NCBI GenBank assembly: GCA_963930775.1
Contig: OZ005690.1
Location: forward strand, 2,960,225 to 3,024,224
DNA length: 64,000 bases
From: Cliona cf. orientalis
Lineage: Eukaryota > Porifera > Demospongiae > Clionaida > Clionaidae
Direction of reading: 5' to 3'
Shown here: positions 9,774 to 21,285 of the stretch, one piece after another
How the letters are laid out: each line of letters starts with the position of its first letter
Position numbering within the stretch: the first letter of the stretch is position 1
Program-made: the position numbers and the translations under genes
The notes under the pieces: model-generated
Database searches by the model: none
What the model was told of the DNA's origin: nothing
The model's input: only the letters and a program-made list of their open reading frames with translations

Positions 9774-11118
9774 CTATAACTTATATTATATCAGGAGCAC
9801 ATGATTATATGTACATGCACAATGTAAACATACACATCGATGAGGTTCATCATACTGAGGAACCACAGCTAGGGTACAAGGTATACAATAAATTGTCATA
9901 GCTATCACAACCATGTACTGTACAGTATAACAGACTTCCACCTAGTACCTACATGTACATGTACAGTATACATTATCATAATAATTATTATGTCATACCT
10001 TTTTAGTTATAATAGGAGGATCATTCCAAGTCACAGGAGCATCGACAGGGTAGGTGGTCTCCCTACCCAGCTGCTGACTCCCAGGTGGCGGCACACCCCC
10101 TCCTCCAGGCCGGGGCACGCCAGGCTGCATAATACCGGGCATAGTAGACGGGGTGTAAGTTTCGGTAGATGGCTGCATGATGGCTGTACCATGAGACACC
10201 AATGGCTGGGTGATGGGAGGAGCATAGCCACCTCCGTGGCCAAAATTCGGTTGAGGAACTGGCTGAGGTGGATATCCACTAGTTGTAGTCATACTACCAC
10301 CAACACCTCGCATATGGTAAGGGTTAGCAGTAGTAGTAGTGTTAGGCTGTTGTGTGCTGGTAACCATATTTGTCGATGTAGCAATTGAGCTGGCACTGGT
10401 AGCTGCTCCCTGGTTAGGTTGACTCGGAGCCGTGGGTTCAGGGGTACGAGATCCCTTCGCTCCAACGGCGGCAAAGAGGAACTTTGGTCGAGGGGAGGAG
10501 GAGGAACCGTGGGCCTGGTACACACGATCATGGAGGACAGCAGTCTCATTCTGCAGAATATTCAAAGATTTAATTAAATGAGTTAAACACAAGTTGCCAC
10601 AAGCAAAAAAAACCCACATTGTACAAAAATAACATTTACATGTACATGTACATGTACACAGATGCTAATTTAAAAGCAATCTGTGTTTAACAGCATCACT
10701 CTAAAAATCTCCACTCTCCCACCCTCCACCAACTTTCATAATTGCTCTATAGTACCTACCTATAATATCCAAAAATACATGTACGTCATGCTACACTATA
10801 GTACTCACTTGCTCTCCAGCAGCCTGCTGTAGGTAGTTGAGGGCAGTTCCCAGTGAACCCTGGGATGCCAGCAGACTGGCGTACAGCCTCAGCTTAGACT
10901 GGAGTGTGTCGCTAGAAGAAGCATCAAACTGCTTCCTCTCCTTCTCCATGGCTTTCTTTAGAAGGACCACCTTCTCTATGAGGTCTTGGAGGGTAAGGGC
11001 ATTGCCATTGGACAACGAGGATGCTGAGTCAGCACTTGAGGAATTCTTGGGAGGATCGAATAATATCCATAGTAGCTACTTGCACATATAAAAGATTCAT
11101 AATATATGCTCGACCTAA

Positions 11119-11410
11119 GGCCATGACTTATAATATACTTGTTTCCCGTCCCCTGATTTGCCATCAACCCATGCGGGCGGGCGGATATTTTTTATTATTG
11201 TATTAATAATATTATTATTTTGCTACTATTAGTTGGCATACAGTTCAGTAACTTTGAGCCTGATCTTGCAAGCAAGAATCTGACCACACCCCTAAACCCG
11301 CCTTGAATTAGGGGTGTGGCCAACGAAACTGCCAATAATAAGTGAGGATGCGGGTGCTAAAATAGCATGCGGGCGGGGGACGGGAAACTATTATATTATA
11401 AGTGATGGCC
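11119..11410. mobile_element. PIF/Harbinger-like MITE (292 bp)
   Basis: Terminal inverted repeats GGCCATGACTTATAATATA / TATTATAAGTGATGGCC are flanked by TAA at 11116-11118 and 11411-11413. The other SEC31 copies have the empty site with a single TAA or close variant (CGACCTAATTTTC at about 49490). A 3-bp TWA duplication is the hallmark of PIF/Harbinger transposons. No transposase is present. Confidence 0.8.
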
Positions 11411-12144
11411 TAATATGAGTACAGATGCAGATGTATCTATAGATACATGTATGTATACATGTACTTACCACCATTCCACAAACTTCTCGACATTGCCAGA
11501 GCATATGTAGCAGAGGCCAGCACTGTCCTTCAACTGACCTTCCATCTCAGTCTCGAGTCTACCACCCAACATATCTGTGTGCACATATAGGCTGTAGCCC
11601 CCCCCAATATTCTAGGAAGGGGAGCGGATCCCCCTTTGTTCTCCAGCCCAGTATTGTTACAAGTTCAGTTTTTTAAACACTTACCAGGCCTGATTATGAG
11701 TGAATATACTTCAATAGCTGTCAAATCTATTCTACTCGACTTACAGTTTAGTTTTTCACCGAGAAACTCGTCTCGATCGTACAAAATGGGCGTGGTTTGA
11801 CCCTAAGTGGGCGTGGTCGTAAATTTTTCGCGCGCACTTCGCGCGCAATTGGATATTCAGCCCCCCCAATCATCAATATCTTCCTACGCCTATGTGTGTG
11901 CATACAATATTATAGAGAAGAACAGGTTAATTACTGTGGTTATGCAAATAAAACGCAAGATCTAATTAGTGCAAGAAAATTCACATTCTAGGATTTCTCA
12001 TAATACATATTAATGCACTAAAATTAAAATCATAATTTTTTTTAGCTTGCGTTTTGTTAGCATAAACACGGTAACCCCATCACATTATGATCATATTATT
12101 TCAGTGTCAATTGCTAGTCTGTACACATGTGTATTCACTATAAC

Positions 12145-12225
12145 TAGCTTCATCCCCAGGCACTCCGATCTTTTCAAATTCTCTGTGCATTGAAAATATC
12201 TGGTTGTCTGGGAACGAGGCTACAC
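12145..12225. repeat. Small foldback repeat shared by all SEC31 copies
   Basis: The pattern TAGCTTCATCCCCAGGCAC ... CTGGGAACGAGGCTA is an inverted repeat around a CCGATC core. Equivalent copies lie at about 4480-4545, 40340-40415 and 49735-49812, always in the same intron, so it predates the duplications and is useful for dating them. Confidence 0.7.
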
Positions 12226-12329
12226 TTTGCAGTAACACTGATGTATTATTTTCCTAAATGCTTACCACAGAGAGTAGCAAAGTCTGCAGGCCCAGCATAA
12301 GTAATGAGCTAGCTATAGCTATTAATAGT

Positions 12330-14084
12330 AGAGCTTAATATTATTATGTTAAAATTTTCAGTTGATCTTAAAAATGTAAGACCATGCTAACAGTTATAAT
12401 TACTTTGATCAGACATTAATTTTGATGCAAAATTAAAGGTTGGACATCACAACCAGTAAGCAGTTTTGAAATTTAATATGCAAATGCCAGCATCTTCATG
12501 CAAGTTTGTACAGCTGCAGCCATAATGTGGGTGTTAGGCCAACCCTCAACTAGCCTCCAAACCACTGCTTATACTTAGCTAGCTACAGCAAATTCAGTGG
12601 GTGCTGCCTAATCCATAGTAAACAGGATGGGAGCTGTTCGGATGACTATCAAGGAAATAGTGACGTGAGCAGAATTTCGTTTTCATTGGGTGATAAGACA
12701 CGCTATATTGCCAATTCAGCACCTGCTGGAACAGCACTGTATGCCATTAGAAGCACAATAAGAAGCTGTGGTCCATTTTACTTTTCAAAGAATTTTGCCA
12801 TTCTCAACTCAAATGTCTACTTGCTCAACTCTGATGGAGTTGTCAAGGGTGTGTTTGAACTAAATCACAACTTGGGATCTTTCTTTGCCTTCAATAGGAA
12901 CATTACCTTCTCTGGTTGCACTAGATTCTTCAACAATACTCCACCAGCGAACACTACAGTCAATTTCAAAGATGGAAGAGCACTCACTCTCTATCAGACA
13001 ATGCTGAGTCTCAATGGAGAGATCACATTCAAATATAATCACGCTGAGATTGGTGGTGCCATTGTAGCTACTGAAAGTGAGATCTATTTGAGTGACCATG
13101 TTAAGGTAGTCAACAACGGTGCGTCCATAAGTGGCGGTGGCCTATACCTAGCTCGGAGTGACCTCTTCAGCCTCCAGGACAGCAATTTAACCGTTTTGAG
13201 AAACATGGCCACCAAGAGAGGAGGAGGAATTCACGCTGTAAGTTCGTCAATTAAAAATGTTGTGACAGGAGAGTAAATGGATTTAAATAGAAAGAAGACT
13301 GAAGAATTTAGAGGAGCTACGCTAAATATCATAAAGAACTCGGCACAAAGGGAGGAGGGCTGTGCTTAGAAGCTAACTCAAAAGTCATCATATTGAAAGA
13401 TTCATGAGAAGTACTGTGAATTTTGTAAGAAATTCGGCTCAGTAGCTATGGTGGAGCAATTTACATCGATGATGAATCAAATTCTGGCTCATGTGCAAGG
13501 GCGGAGAACAGGTAGCAAAAGTGGGGGGGCTCAGACCTTTGACTGTGTACTGTGACAACCGTTAGGCTGTGGGCATGTGCCCACAGCCCACCTAGGGGGT
13601 CTGGGGGCATGCTCCCCCAGAAAATTTTGGAAATTTCGACTCCCTGAGAGCGTTTCTGATGCAATCTGGCACCAATTTTTGGACTGATTTTAGTAGCAAT
13701 TTTTACTTTAGCACTCTTTGCAAACACCTAGAATTATGACAGAATTATGTTGCTGTAATTTTGTAGTATGGGCATATGATAAAATGGGGGGGCTCAGCCC
13801 CCCTTGTTTCCAAAGTGGGGGGGCTGAAGCCCCCCCTGCCCCCCCCCCTATTTCTCCGCCCCTGATGTGTAAGCAACCCCTTTGAAATAAAATCACCGAA
13901 ATCAGAGTGCTTTATGAGTGTTGTGTCCACACAGACAATCGTCACTCCAATGACCAATTTTAGCTTAAATAATGTACTTTTTGATGGAAATTTGGCAACA
14001 GTGTTTGGGCCCACACTCTTTGGAGGACTACTGGACAGATGCATTGTCAGCCCATTTAGAACAATCGATCGAACAACAAATCAG
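12330..14084 (+). pseudogene. Beta-helix (Pmp-like) receptor gene, broken
   Basis: The frame 12665-13276 encodes repeats of the GGA(I/L)/FxxN type (RFFNNT, GGAIVATES, GGGLYLARS, GGGIHAVSS), the signature of right-handed parallel beta-helix proteins such as polymorphic-membrane-protein-like families, which are common in sponges. Coding similarity continues past the stop at 13276 (NSAQRGGGLCLEANS, then SYGGAIYIDDESNS at 13440-13480) but in shifted frames. It is interrupted by a transposon at 13495-13865 and resumes at 13912-14060 (FSLNNVLFDGN, GGLLDRC). The stretch 12330-12850 is duplicated at 30440-30960. Multiple lesions make it a pseudogene. The ligand and function of the family are unknown. 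Confidence 0.7.
13495..13865. mobile_element. MITE with CAGGGGCGGAGAA-type ends
   Basis: The left end CAAGGGCGGAGAACAGG and the complement of the right end, CAGGGGCGGAGAAATAGG, are inverted repeats. ATGTG flanks both sides. It interrupts the beta-helix frame. An internal stretch (GGGGGCATGCTCCCCCAG) recurs at about 14170-14190 and, inverted, at about 45320-45345. The ends resemble hAT-type MITEs, but an 8-bp duplication is not clear. Confidence 0.65.
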
Positions 14085-14330
14085 TGGTGTAGGAAGATGT
14101 TTTTGAACAGGGGGGCTGAAAGTAAGCAGGTGAAGACTTGCTTTATGCGCGCGTAGCGCGCGAAAGCTAGGGGGGTCTGGGGGCATGCTCCCCCAGGAAA
14201 ATTTTGGAGTTTTAGACCTTCTGAAAGCTTTTCTAGTGCATTTTCGAGGACATTCTGGACTCTTAGCTTGTCACATGTGAACACAGATCAGTAGTGACTA
14301 CTGATCTGTGTTCATATGTGACAATTATTG
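14085..14330. repeat. Repeat fragment with a 25-bp-arm hairpin
   Basis: It contains the GGGGGCATGCTCCCCCAG repeat motif shared with 13595 and 45330. At 14271-14321 there is an inverted repeat with 25-bp arms (one mismatch) and a 1-base centre, containing AACACAGATCAGTAG. It is probably another truncated transposon inside the beta-helix pseudogene. Confidence 0.55.
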
Positions 14331-15588
14331 ATATCTACACACCGTGGGGCTAAGATACACGAAACATGAATACCTCAACCCTGATTGTGGCAACAGATGA
14401 AAAAGAAAAGTGCAAACCTCAGAGGGTGAGCCCCACCCCCTGGCTTGTACAGCAGTCTAAAAATCAGAGGGGCTCTACATGGGAACAATCCAAACTCCTC
14501 CAGGCGTGAACATCCCTGCTGTACTACTACCTCTTCTTCAGGCCATGGCACAAACAGACAGACACAACCTTCCCTAGCTCTAGCTCTGACTTCTTTGTTG
14601 ATGGCAAAATTAATTTTGGTGTTATGGGTAGTTCAGAGTGCAAGTACTAGCGGCGGCCAACGATGCGCTGCGCCGCGTGAAAAGTGGGTGGGACCAATGA
14701 CGTAACCGTTTCAAACCGGGTGAACTTGGAGTGGCCTAAGAGATATAAACACATTCTTGCTGGCTAAAATGTAGCTTACCACTTTCGCCTAAACTTCACA
14801 GACACTAGCATGATTCAAACGTGGGATAGTTTCGATGATTGCTTGCTGAATGTCAGTTTCGCTGTCCAACAACTACATGTAGCCATCTCCGACCAGTAAA
14901 GTGCAAAGTACACAGTGAAGCATCGCAATCTTTTCTTGATGACGTGGCACCGTTCTGCAATCTGATTGGACGCGGCCAATCTCACCGCGCGGAACCAAAA
15001 TTGAATACGCAGACTCTTTTTCCGCGTGCGATAAAGAGGCTGGGCACGAGACTAGGTGAACTTAGTCGATCCCATATATACATGCATACTTGACATCGAT
15101 ATGTGCAGGTGGGCGTCACGCTATAGTGCAATCAAGGGCTTATGTACCAATGACCTGGCGCCCGAATAGATTGGTGCTGGGACGATTTCTAAAGAGAGCT
15201 ATAGGACATTTAATATAGTAAGTTTGCATGCTATATTATACTGTACTATTGTGATAATGATCGGTAACTACTAAAATTTAATGATGTTGTCTCAAGAGTA
15301 ATTTTGTAGTTTTCAGTCTGAGCTACGTCCATATCCGTGATAAAATTATGTTGGTCCAGCTTTTCCACTGTGAGAAATTAGTATTAGTCATTATGCACTC
15401 AGGATCAAGTTCTGTGGATGCTTGTGGTGTGCATATGTTTTTTACGCTTCCAGGAACCACCTAGCTAACTTGCAGTGATGGGCATCGGTACATAGTACTA
15501 CTAGTGATGAGAATTGGTGTTAGGGAGGGGGAAGAAGGACAGAGACGCAGGAGTGAGGAAGGAGAGAGAGAGGGAGGGAGATAGAGCC
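14331..15588. other. Non-coding stretch, no gene seen
   Basis: Short open frames have no recognisable composition. It includes a GA-rich tract at about 15520-15585. A GAGGCTGGGCACGAGACTAG run near 15040 resembles the end of the foldback element at 36492-36571. Nothing else is identified. Confidence 0.4.
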
Positions 15589-15879
15589 TAGTCTCGCAAG
15601 CCACACCCTTCAATCTCCAAGAGAAAGAGGGTCTGCTAACTTCGCATACATTGAGTTGTACACGCTCCAAGATCCTGGAGTGACCAATCAGATTGCAGAT
15701 TTTCAGCGTTACCATGGTCATGCGCACACGCAATGTTATTAAACATCGCGTGCCTATATGAATGGTAGGCAAGCTCGCGCCGCATTAATGTGACATCATG
15801 TAAAATGGTCCATTATTGCATTCCAGCAGCACAACTCGATGTACACGAAGTTACCAGACCCTCTTTCTCTTGGAGATTG
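15589..15879. mobile_element. Truncated MULE-like MITE (same family as 38020-38347)
   Basis: It starts TAGTCTCGCAAGCCACACC and reads in parallel with the full element at 38020-38347 through TCCAAGATCCTGGAG and CAGCAGCACAACTC. It stops inside the right terminal repeat at GGAGATTG, so it has lost its right end. It abuts the beta-helix gene fragment on the minus strand. Confidence 0.7.
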
Positions 15880-16412
15880 CATTAGTGGTCATTAACTTGA
15901 AAGATTCGACTGATTCCATGCATGATCGTTCCAAATTGGTTGCCTACGAACGTAGAGTCAATAATTTCAGCTGTTGGGTCAACTCAGATTGTTAAGGACG
16001 TTCCACTTCCATCTAGTCCCCTAAAGGTCACCCCTTGAAGGATAAATCTGCCTACATCTCTGACAAGATTCCTTCCGCAGCCAATAAAATTTATGTTTTT
16101 TAGAGAAATCTCTTCCGTGAATTCAAATGAAAATCGAGACGTTAAATCACACCTAATTGTTACATTATCATTCTCGGAGGTCATTGCCAAGTTTGTTAAA
16201 CCTGAAAAGGACAGATCTGTGTTCAAACTGTGATTACCCGGTAACATGATCACTGTTATGTTGGTATCATTGCTATTCTCAGTAGCAAATTTTAAGAGGG
16301 TTTGACATGGTTGTTCGTTTCCCGAGCAACGGTCGGTTTGGCTAGGCTTGATGTAATATGTTTTGCTCTGAGCAAGTCCCAATAGCGTTAATATCAACAC
16401 ACATGACCTCAT
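15880..16412 (-). pseudogene. N-terminal part of a secreted beta-helix receptor, truncated
   Basis: Read on the minus strand from an ATG at 16412 (upstream in-frame ATGs exist to 16583): a signal peptide MRSCVLILTLLGLAQS, then KTYYIKPSQTDRC and PCQTLLKFA, then LPGNHSLNTDLSFSG. This is the usual N-terminal layout of sponge beta-helix receptor-like proteins. The frame meets TGA near 15987, yet the same frame downstream still reads as family sequence (VDPTAEIIDSTFVGNQ), so the stop is a nonsense mutation. The rest of the gene is replaced by the MITE at 15589-15879. It lies opposite in orientation to the C-terminal fragment at 18000-18875. Confidence 0.65.
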
Positions 16413-16760
16413 TATAGATGGCCTAACCATCCTGGCTGGACGACGACTTGTACACTGAGGTGATTGGCAGTTGTAGTTGTTATGTACAGTAATATTATTG
16501 TTATGATCACTCATGTACCCAATAGTTAAAACAGCAACCACTGTGAACAAATATTTGCTGACCCTGATTAAAAACAACTTCAATTCCCAAAGTAATGATT
16601 TCTATTTTTTATTATCAGCAGTAGGATACATCTTCTATCATGAAAAATCATCACCTATGAGCCAAACATTGCACTAAGTGCAATAGCTAAGGCGTGCCTG
16701 CTATAATAATATTATATTCAATGGCTTATAGACTATCACTATCATCATTACTATGCAGTT

Positions 16761-17129
16761 TTTGACAAGCGCGATAATTTTAGTTTTCACATAGTCAATT
16801 TCCCTCACATGGATAGCAACATACCTAGCAAACCAGCCTATGGGGTTTATATCTCTCAGTTAATTAGAATAGGGCGCATATGCGATAGTTACGAGAGTTT
16901 TTACACCAGACACCACAAATTAACCTGTAGATTAGTCAAACAGGGTTTTTTATACGATAAACTAGTTACTACTTTTAAAACATTTTGTAGCAGGTATCCT
17001 GAGATTTTTTCCAAATTTAAAATTTCCATTAGAAAGCACGTACAGGATGGTATTTGCCTTCCCACTGTAGCTATCAGTAGTCTGCCGAATAAAGTAAACA
17101 TTAGATCTAGGTCTTCAAAAAAATCTTAG
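16761..17129 (+). pseudogene. Reverse-transcriptase ORF 3' remnant (non-LTR type)
   Basis: The frame gives FDKRDNFSFHIVNFPHMDS, then SKPAYGVYISQLIRIGRICD and LTCRLVKQGFLYDKL. This is recognisable as the C-terminal end of a widespread invertebrate reverse-transcriptase ORF (the YGVYISQLIR block). The catalytic part is absent. The frame ends at TAG 17127-17129. It is a 5'-truncated retroelement remnant; I cannot place it in a named clade with certainty. Confidence 0.6.
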
Positions 17130-17653
17130 TTTAAGGGGCGCCAATAGTCTGACATCAAATTAGTTACATTATAACACTAATTACCATACTGATAGCAACC
17201 TAAACGTATATAACTAGGGCCATTGGTTACAACAACTAATACAAAAAGTTCCAGAGCCTAAAGAAGTAGACTACTCCAGCTCCTGCATGAACACCCGGGA
17301 TTCGTGAGTTAACCCCTACAAAATTATGTAGTAGCTAGTAACAATACTGACTGGAGATTCTGTTAATTTCCCTGAATGTGTAATTATGGTCATATATGCA
17401 TGCTGCCCGTGTCCATGAGCCACTTAGGTGGGTAGGGAGAGTTTCCATGGAACAAAAGAGCTTTTCAACCTACCACCCCTAGTTCTCAAGGCTAGGCACC
17501 TATGTGGCTCTGCCTTTTGCTTAAATTAGGTTTGCCTGAGCAGGCAGTGAGATGGTTTTCCCCTTAGGTTTGGATTGGTAGTAGAAGATAAACCTACTGA
17601 ATTTTCATGTAACTTAGAATTATAAAACTTGAACTAGGGTAGCTATTTAATTA

Positions 17654-17811
17654 CCGTAGTGTCCTAGGTAAGCGATTTTGACCCACATGGGCACTTACCC
17701 GGGATATAATTTCCGTACGTTTGTATAGAAGCTGCTACATTGACACCTTCAAATGCGGCACATGCATGGGCGTGCTTATCCGGGAGTGGGCACTTGCCTG
17801 GGACACTACGG
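17654..17811. mobile_element. TACCGTA-type MITE (158 bp)
   Basis: The ends CCGTAGTGTCCTAGG and CCTGGGACACTACGG are inverted, and TA lies on both sides (17652-17653, 17812-17813). TA duplication and the CCGTA start match the pogo-like element at 25227-25582. Confidence 0.7.
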
Positions 17812-17999
17812 TAATAATAATTACAGTGGGCCTTACATTTATAATCAGAGTCACGACTGCTTTATATACTGAGATTTTATGACACTGTATGTATGCTCTA
17901 GCTCTGCATAATATAACTAACTTAAAGTGTTAAGAGTCATTCAGGCATGAATAACACACACATGAAACTCATAACTGCACACTCAGCTGAGGGTATTGT

Positions 18000-18875
18000 C
18001 AGCAGTATACGGTAAAGGTCACTTCTTTATGAAAACAGTCCTTCCTGCTTGGAGATCTTGTGGCTCCCTGATGGTACAGTTGGGTACCTTGCTCGAAAGC
18101 ACATATATATAGTTCTCTTTATTATTGCTCTACTGATTCTCGTCTTCTGCATAGCCTACAGCTTTCTAGTTTTGTGCTGGCAGCTGATTCTCTACTTACC
18201 AAGCTGGAAGGTCTTCAAGTGCATCAAAAGCCCAACATTTTACGTTTTTATGGAAGCGTACCGTGTTCCTTATACACCCAAGCACCGCTATTGGACTGGA
18301 TTACTTCTTTAGCTCGTGCAATTGTATACCTCATAGCTACTGCCAATGTATCTGGTGATCCTCAGATTCAGCTCTGAGTCATCTCGATTATCTTCATACT
18401 GATTTGCATTATCCTTCTTAAAATGTTTATTGCCACAAAGATATTCAACAGATGGCTAATCGATTCGCTTGAGTCATTCTTCTATTTCAATATAGTCTTT
18501 TTTGCTTCATTCACAGCTTATAACCTCAGCACGGGAGGGAATCAGGATGGTATTGCCTATACATCAGTGGTGCTGTCAATAGTAGTGACAACCTTCATTC
18601 TTTTCTACCACTTTTACACTTACACTTCGCTATTCTCGTGCATTCGTAAGAGCAAATTGGTCACAAACTTTAAGAAAAGGTTTACATCGAAGTCGAAGCC
18701 GAAATTTAATGAAGACAGTCATTATTCGATAACTGATTATGATTTATCTGTAGATATTTCCAGATATGATGATATTATGGACCTCACTGACAGTGATGCT
18801 GAGTACCACAGTGCTGACTCTTATTCTATAAAAAACAGATCAGGGCCCACAAGATCTGTTGTTGAAATAAACTAA
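18000..18875 (+). pseudogene. C-terminal membrane part of a beta-helix receptor, frameshifted
   Basis: The frame 18049-18312 encodes LPDGTVGYLARKHIYIVLF, a membrane segment and YRVPYTPKHRYWTGLLL, then hits TAG. One T is missing in the CTTCTTTAGCTCG run at about 18310. The other frame continues with ARAIVYLIATANVSGDPQ, and from 18423 the frame encodes IFNRWLIDSLESFFYFNI plus a cytoplasmic tail rich in Ser/Asp/Tyr (DSDAEYHSADSYS). This is the multi-pass C terminus that follows the beta-helix in this receptor family. The same segment recurs in damaged form at 40567-40930. Confidence 0.6.
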
Positions 18876-20916
18876 ACACAGATTCTGAAATACTTAGTTC
18901 ATGGACAATAATATTGTGTTTTATTGTGAGCTATTAATTTTATACCCCTTTGTTTTGCAACTATTATATTATCATGATCAAGAGCTTACTGATACAGCTG
19001 TAGATACATGTAAGTAGCACTCCATGAAGAAAATTCTGTGTGTCATTATTGAAATTAATCCACTTCAAACAGCACCAAAATGTGCACGTACTTAAGTACA
19101 TACTACTAGTAACAGTAGAACCCCTCTATATAATAGAATAAATTAAATAATGCTCGTGAAATCTATAGTCAATCCGCATCCGCTGACGGAGATAAAATCT
19201 GCAGCCATATGGAACCAAATCATAATGTAACATGGCTATACTATTATATTGGAAGTATCAGTTCATTATATTAATGAAAACCTGACCATGCCCTCAGTAG
19301 CTGCATAGTGGAAATGGTGTATGTGGTAAAGGTAGTCAATATAATATAGCTAGTGGGTTCACTGTACAATACGATGCCGGCACCTCAGTCGCAGACTAGC
19401 CTCGGATTATCGGGAATCTGTGAGTGGCTCTCGACCTCGATAGTGAAAAGTTTCAAAGCTAAGAACTCAACAGCGCAGTACAGCTAGATAAATTGGTTCG
19501 GCGGCATGCTACTCCGACATGGTGCGTGCTGTATATAGCGCAGGGCTAGCTATTATATAATATTATATCCATGCACGGGATTACGTCAGCCTAGAGAACG
19601 CATGAAGTTTGGCTGTCGCTGCCAGCGGCTCGTCAGAGAAAGCAACACGCTGCTTGTAAGGTAGCTATTCTCTGGATACACGTGCAAGATACTCTAGCTA
19701 CATATATCACTACATTTCAAGTCCCAGAAGGGTCCCATCAAGGCCCTGAATTTTCTCATAATTACCTAATAACCACAAAAAAGGAAATTGTTACTGAAGA
19801 CATAATTTCGACGATCTTTACCAGTCATAATTGGGGCGAGAAAATCGCTGTACTTATGTATGTATGTATGTATGTTTGTATGTAGCGATACGTCAAGCAC
19901 GTGTTCGCTAGCTCATAGCGCATGCGCATAATCATTGCGGTAAAGATCGTCAACGTTGGCCGCGCTAACTCTAAATGCTGCTCACCAAAAGATGCAGTTC
20001 GCGTCCAGCTCGGCTAGAAAACAAGCAAAGGTAAGGCATCAGTACACAAGAAAAGTTTCTACAGCAACAAGGCCATGTAGTCTATGTTGGGATTGGGGGG
20101 TGTGGCTTGCGAGACTACTACGAACGTGGGTCCAAGCTAGCCCAGACCAATTCTGTAGCTAGCCTCATAGGGGCCAAAGCTCCCGACATACTGGGAATGC
20201 AGTAGATTAAACTATACATTTTCCCTCCTTTCTTGATCTTTATAGCGACAATAGATTGTGCTCAGTTAATGATGATAGCTATAGCTACTTGTACAAATTA
20301 TCGTGTTTTGAGGGGGCAACCCTTTGCTATGCTATGAGCGAAGGCTCGCCCCCTCGATGGTTTACATCACCCTAGTATATTATTATTCTTGGCTACTTAG
20401 TTGTGCGCATGAGCAGAAAACACAATGGGCTGCATTGAGTAGGCACTGTAATAGGTGTGGCTACGTTAGCCAACAAAAAGGCACTATTTGTGACGCCCGT
20501 GGACCGTATCCATCGATTTGACACACACTGAAGCCAGTTTTTCGCCGAATTCGACTGATTCGTTGTGATTACGAGTCGCTTAGATGCCTACATCTCGAGA
20601 TATGGCGATTTTTATGCTCACGACAACGACACGACCGATTATATGTTACCCCTTGCGCATGCGCGAGGGGTAACTAATGTGCTCTGGGCAAGGTACATGT
20701 ACCCTTGGCGAGGCCGAGGCTGTCTACTTCCACGCGTTGTGAGCCAGTTGAGAAAGTATAGATACTAGATATAGGTATCTATACTTTCTCAACAAGCTAT
20801 ACTAACTTTTCATCGGATTGCTTTTTGATAGCTAGCATACAAAGATAAATACAACAAAAAACTGACTAGCTTTAGTACGGTAGACTATACACACTCATAA
20901 ATAGTAGCATGAATTA
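18876..20916. other. Non-coding stretch with repeat scraps and a hairpin
   Basis: No gene is seen. 20747-20793 is a perfect inverted repeat: GTTGAGAAAGTATAGATAC, a 9-base centre, then its complement. 20090-20125 (GGGTGTGGCTTGCGAGACTA) is the right end of a MULE-like MITE of the 38020 family. 19856-19880 is a short (ATGT)n microsatellite. Confidence 0.5.
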
Positions 20917-21285
20917 CCGTAGAAACTGGTTGTTAAGCGCATGCGCTTATAACACGCGGCAGCAAGAAAATATGCGCATAACAAAAAGTATGCGCTTAAC
21001 AGAAAGCATGCGCTTAATTAAAAGTGCTAAAACACGGTAGGTGGGGCATGCGTAAAGAACGTATCGAGGGTAGAAAGGCCTACAACGGTGGCCAAGAAGC
21101 GACCAGGGAGCATATTTTCGACGTTTTCTTCTCCAGCCTACTTCTAGCCTTCTTTCTGGGCTCGTGTAACAGATCGCTCGTCGTTCAGGTGGCATATGCG
21201 CCTAACAAAGAGCGGCAAAGCTCGCACAAAACTATGCGCTTAATAAAAAGTATGCGCTTAACAGCGAGCAGCGCAGTTTCTACGG
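20917..21285. mobile_element. TACCGTA-type MITE (369 bp)
   Basis: The ends CCGTAGAAACTG and CAGTTTCTACGG are inverted, flanked by TA at 20915-20916 and 21286-21287. The interior has several GCATGCGCTTAA-like repeats. The open frames inside are not conserved-looking and are treated as chance. Confidence 0.7.

Larger units (their letters stand above)
8278..12311 (-). pseudogene. SEC31 3'-half duplicate 2 (5'-truncated, mostly intact exons)
   Basis: Eight exons match the C-terminal half of SEC31: 11574-11469, 11043-10809, 10550-9999 (552 bp Pro-rich), 9370-9218, 9041-8931, 8763-8692, 8624-8582 and 8414-8278 (terminal exon ending LRV and TGA). All keep their phase, and most splice sites are canonical. 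The acceptor of the helical exon is changed from CAG|G to CAA|G at about 11044; the next usable AG would make a TGA codon. Upstream, only the last ~45 bp of the preceding exon remains (12266-12311) before unrelated sequence begins. There is no WD40 or ACE1 start, so a normal SEC31 cannot be made. A 3'-terminal transcript from a cryptic promoter cannot be excluded. Confidence 0.85.

Noticed and set aside
9990-10388. Plus-strand 132-codon frame
   Set aside because: It is antisense to the Pro-rich SEC31-copy exon; the minus strand carries the homologous protein, and equivalent shadows occur at 48172 and 39089.
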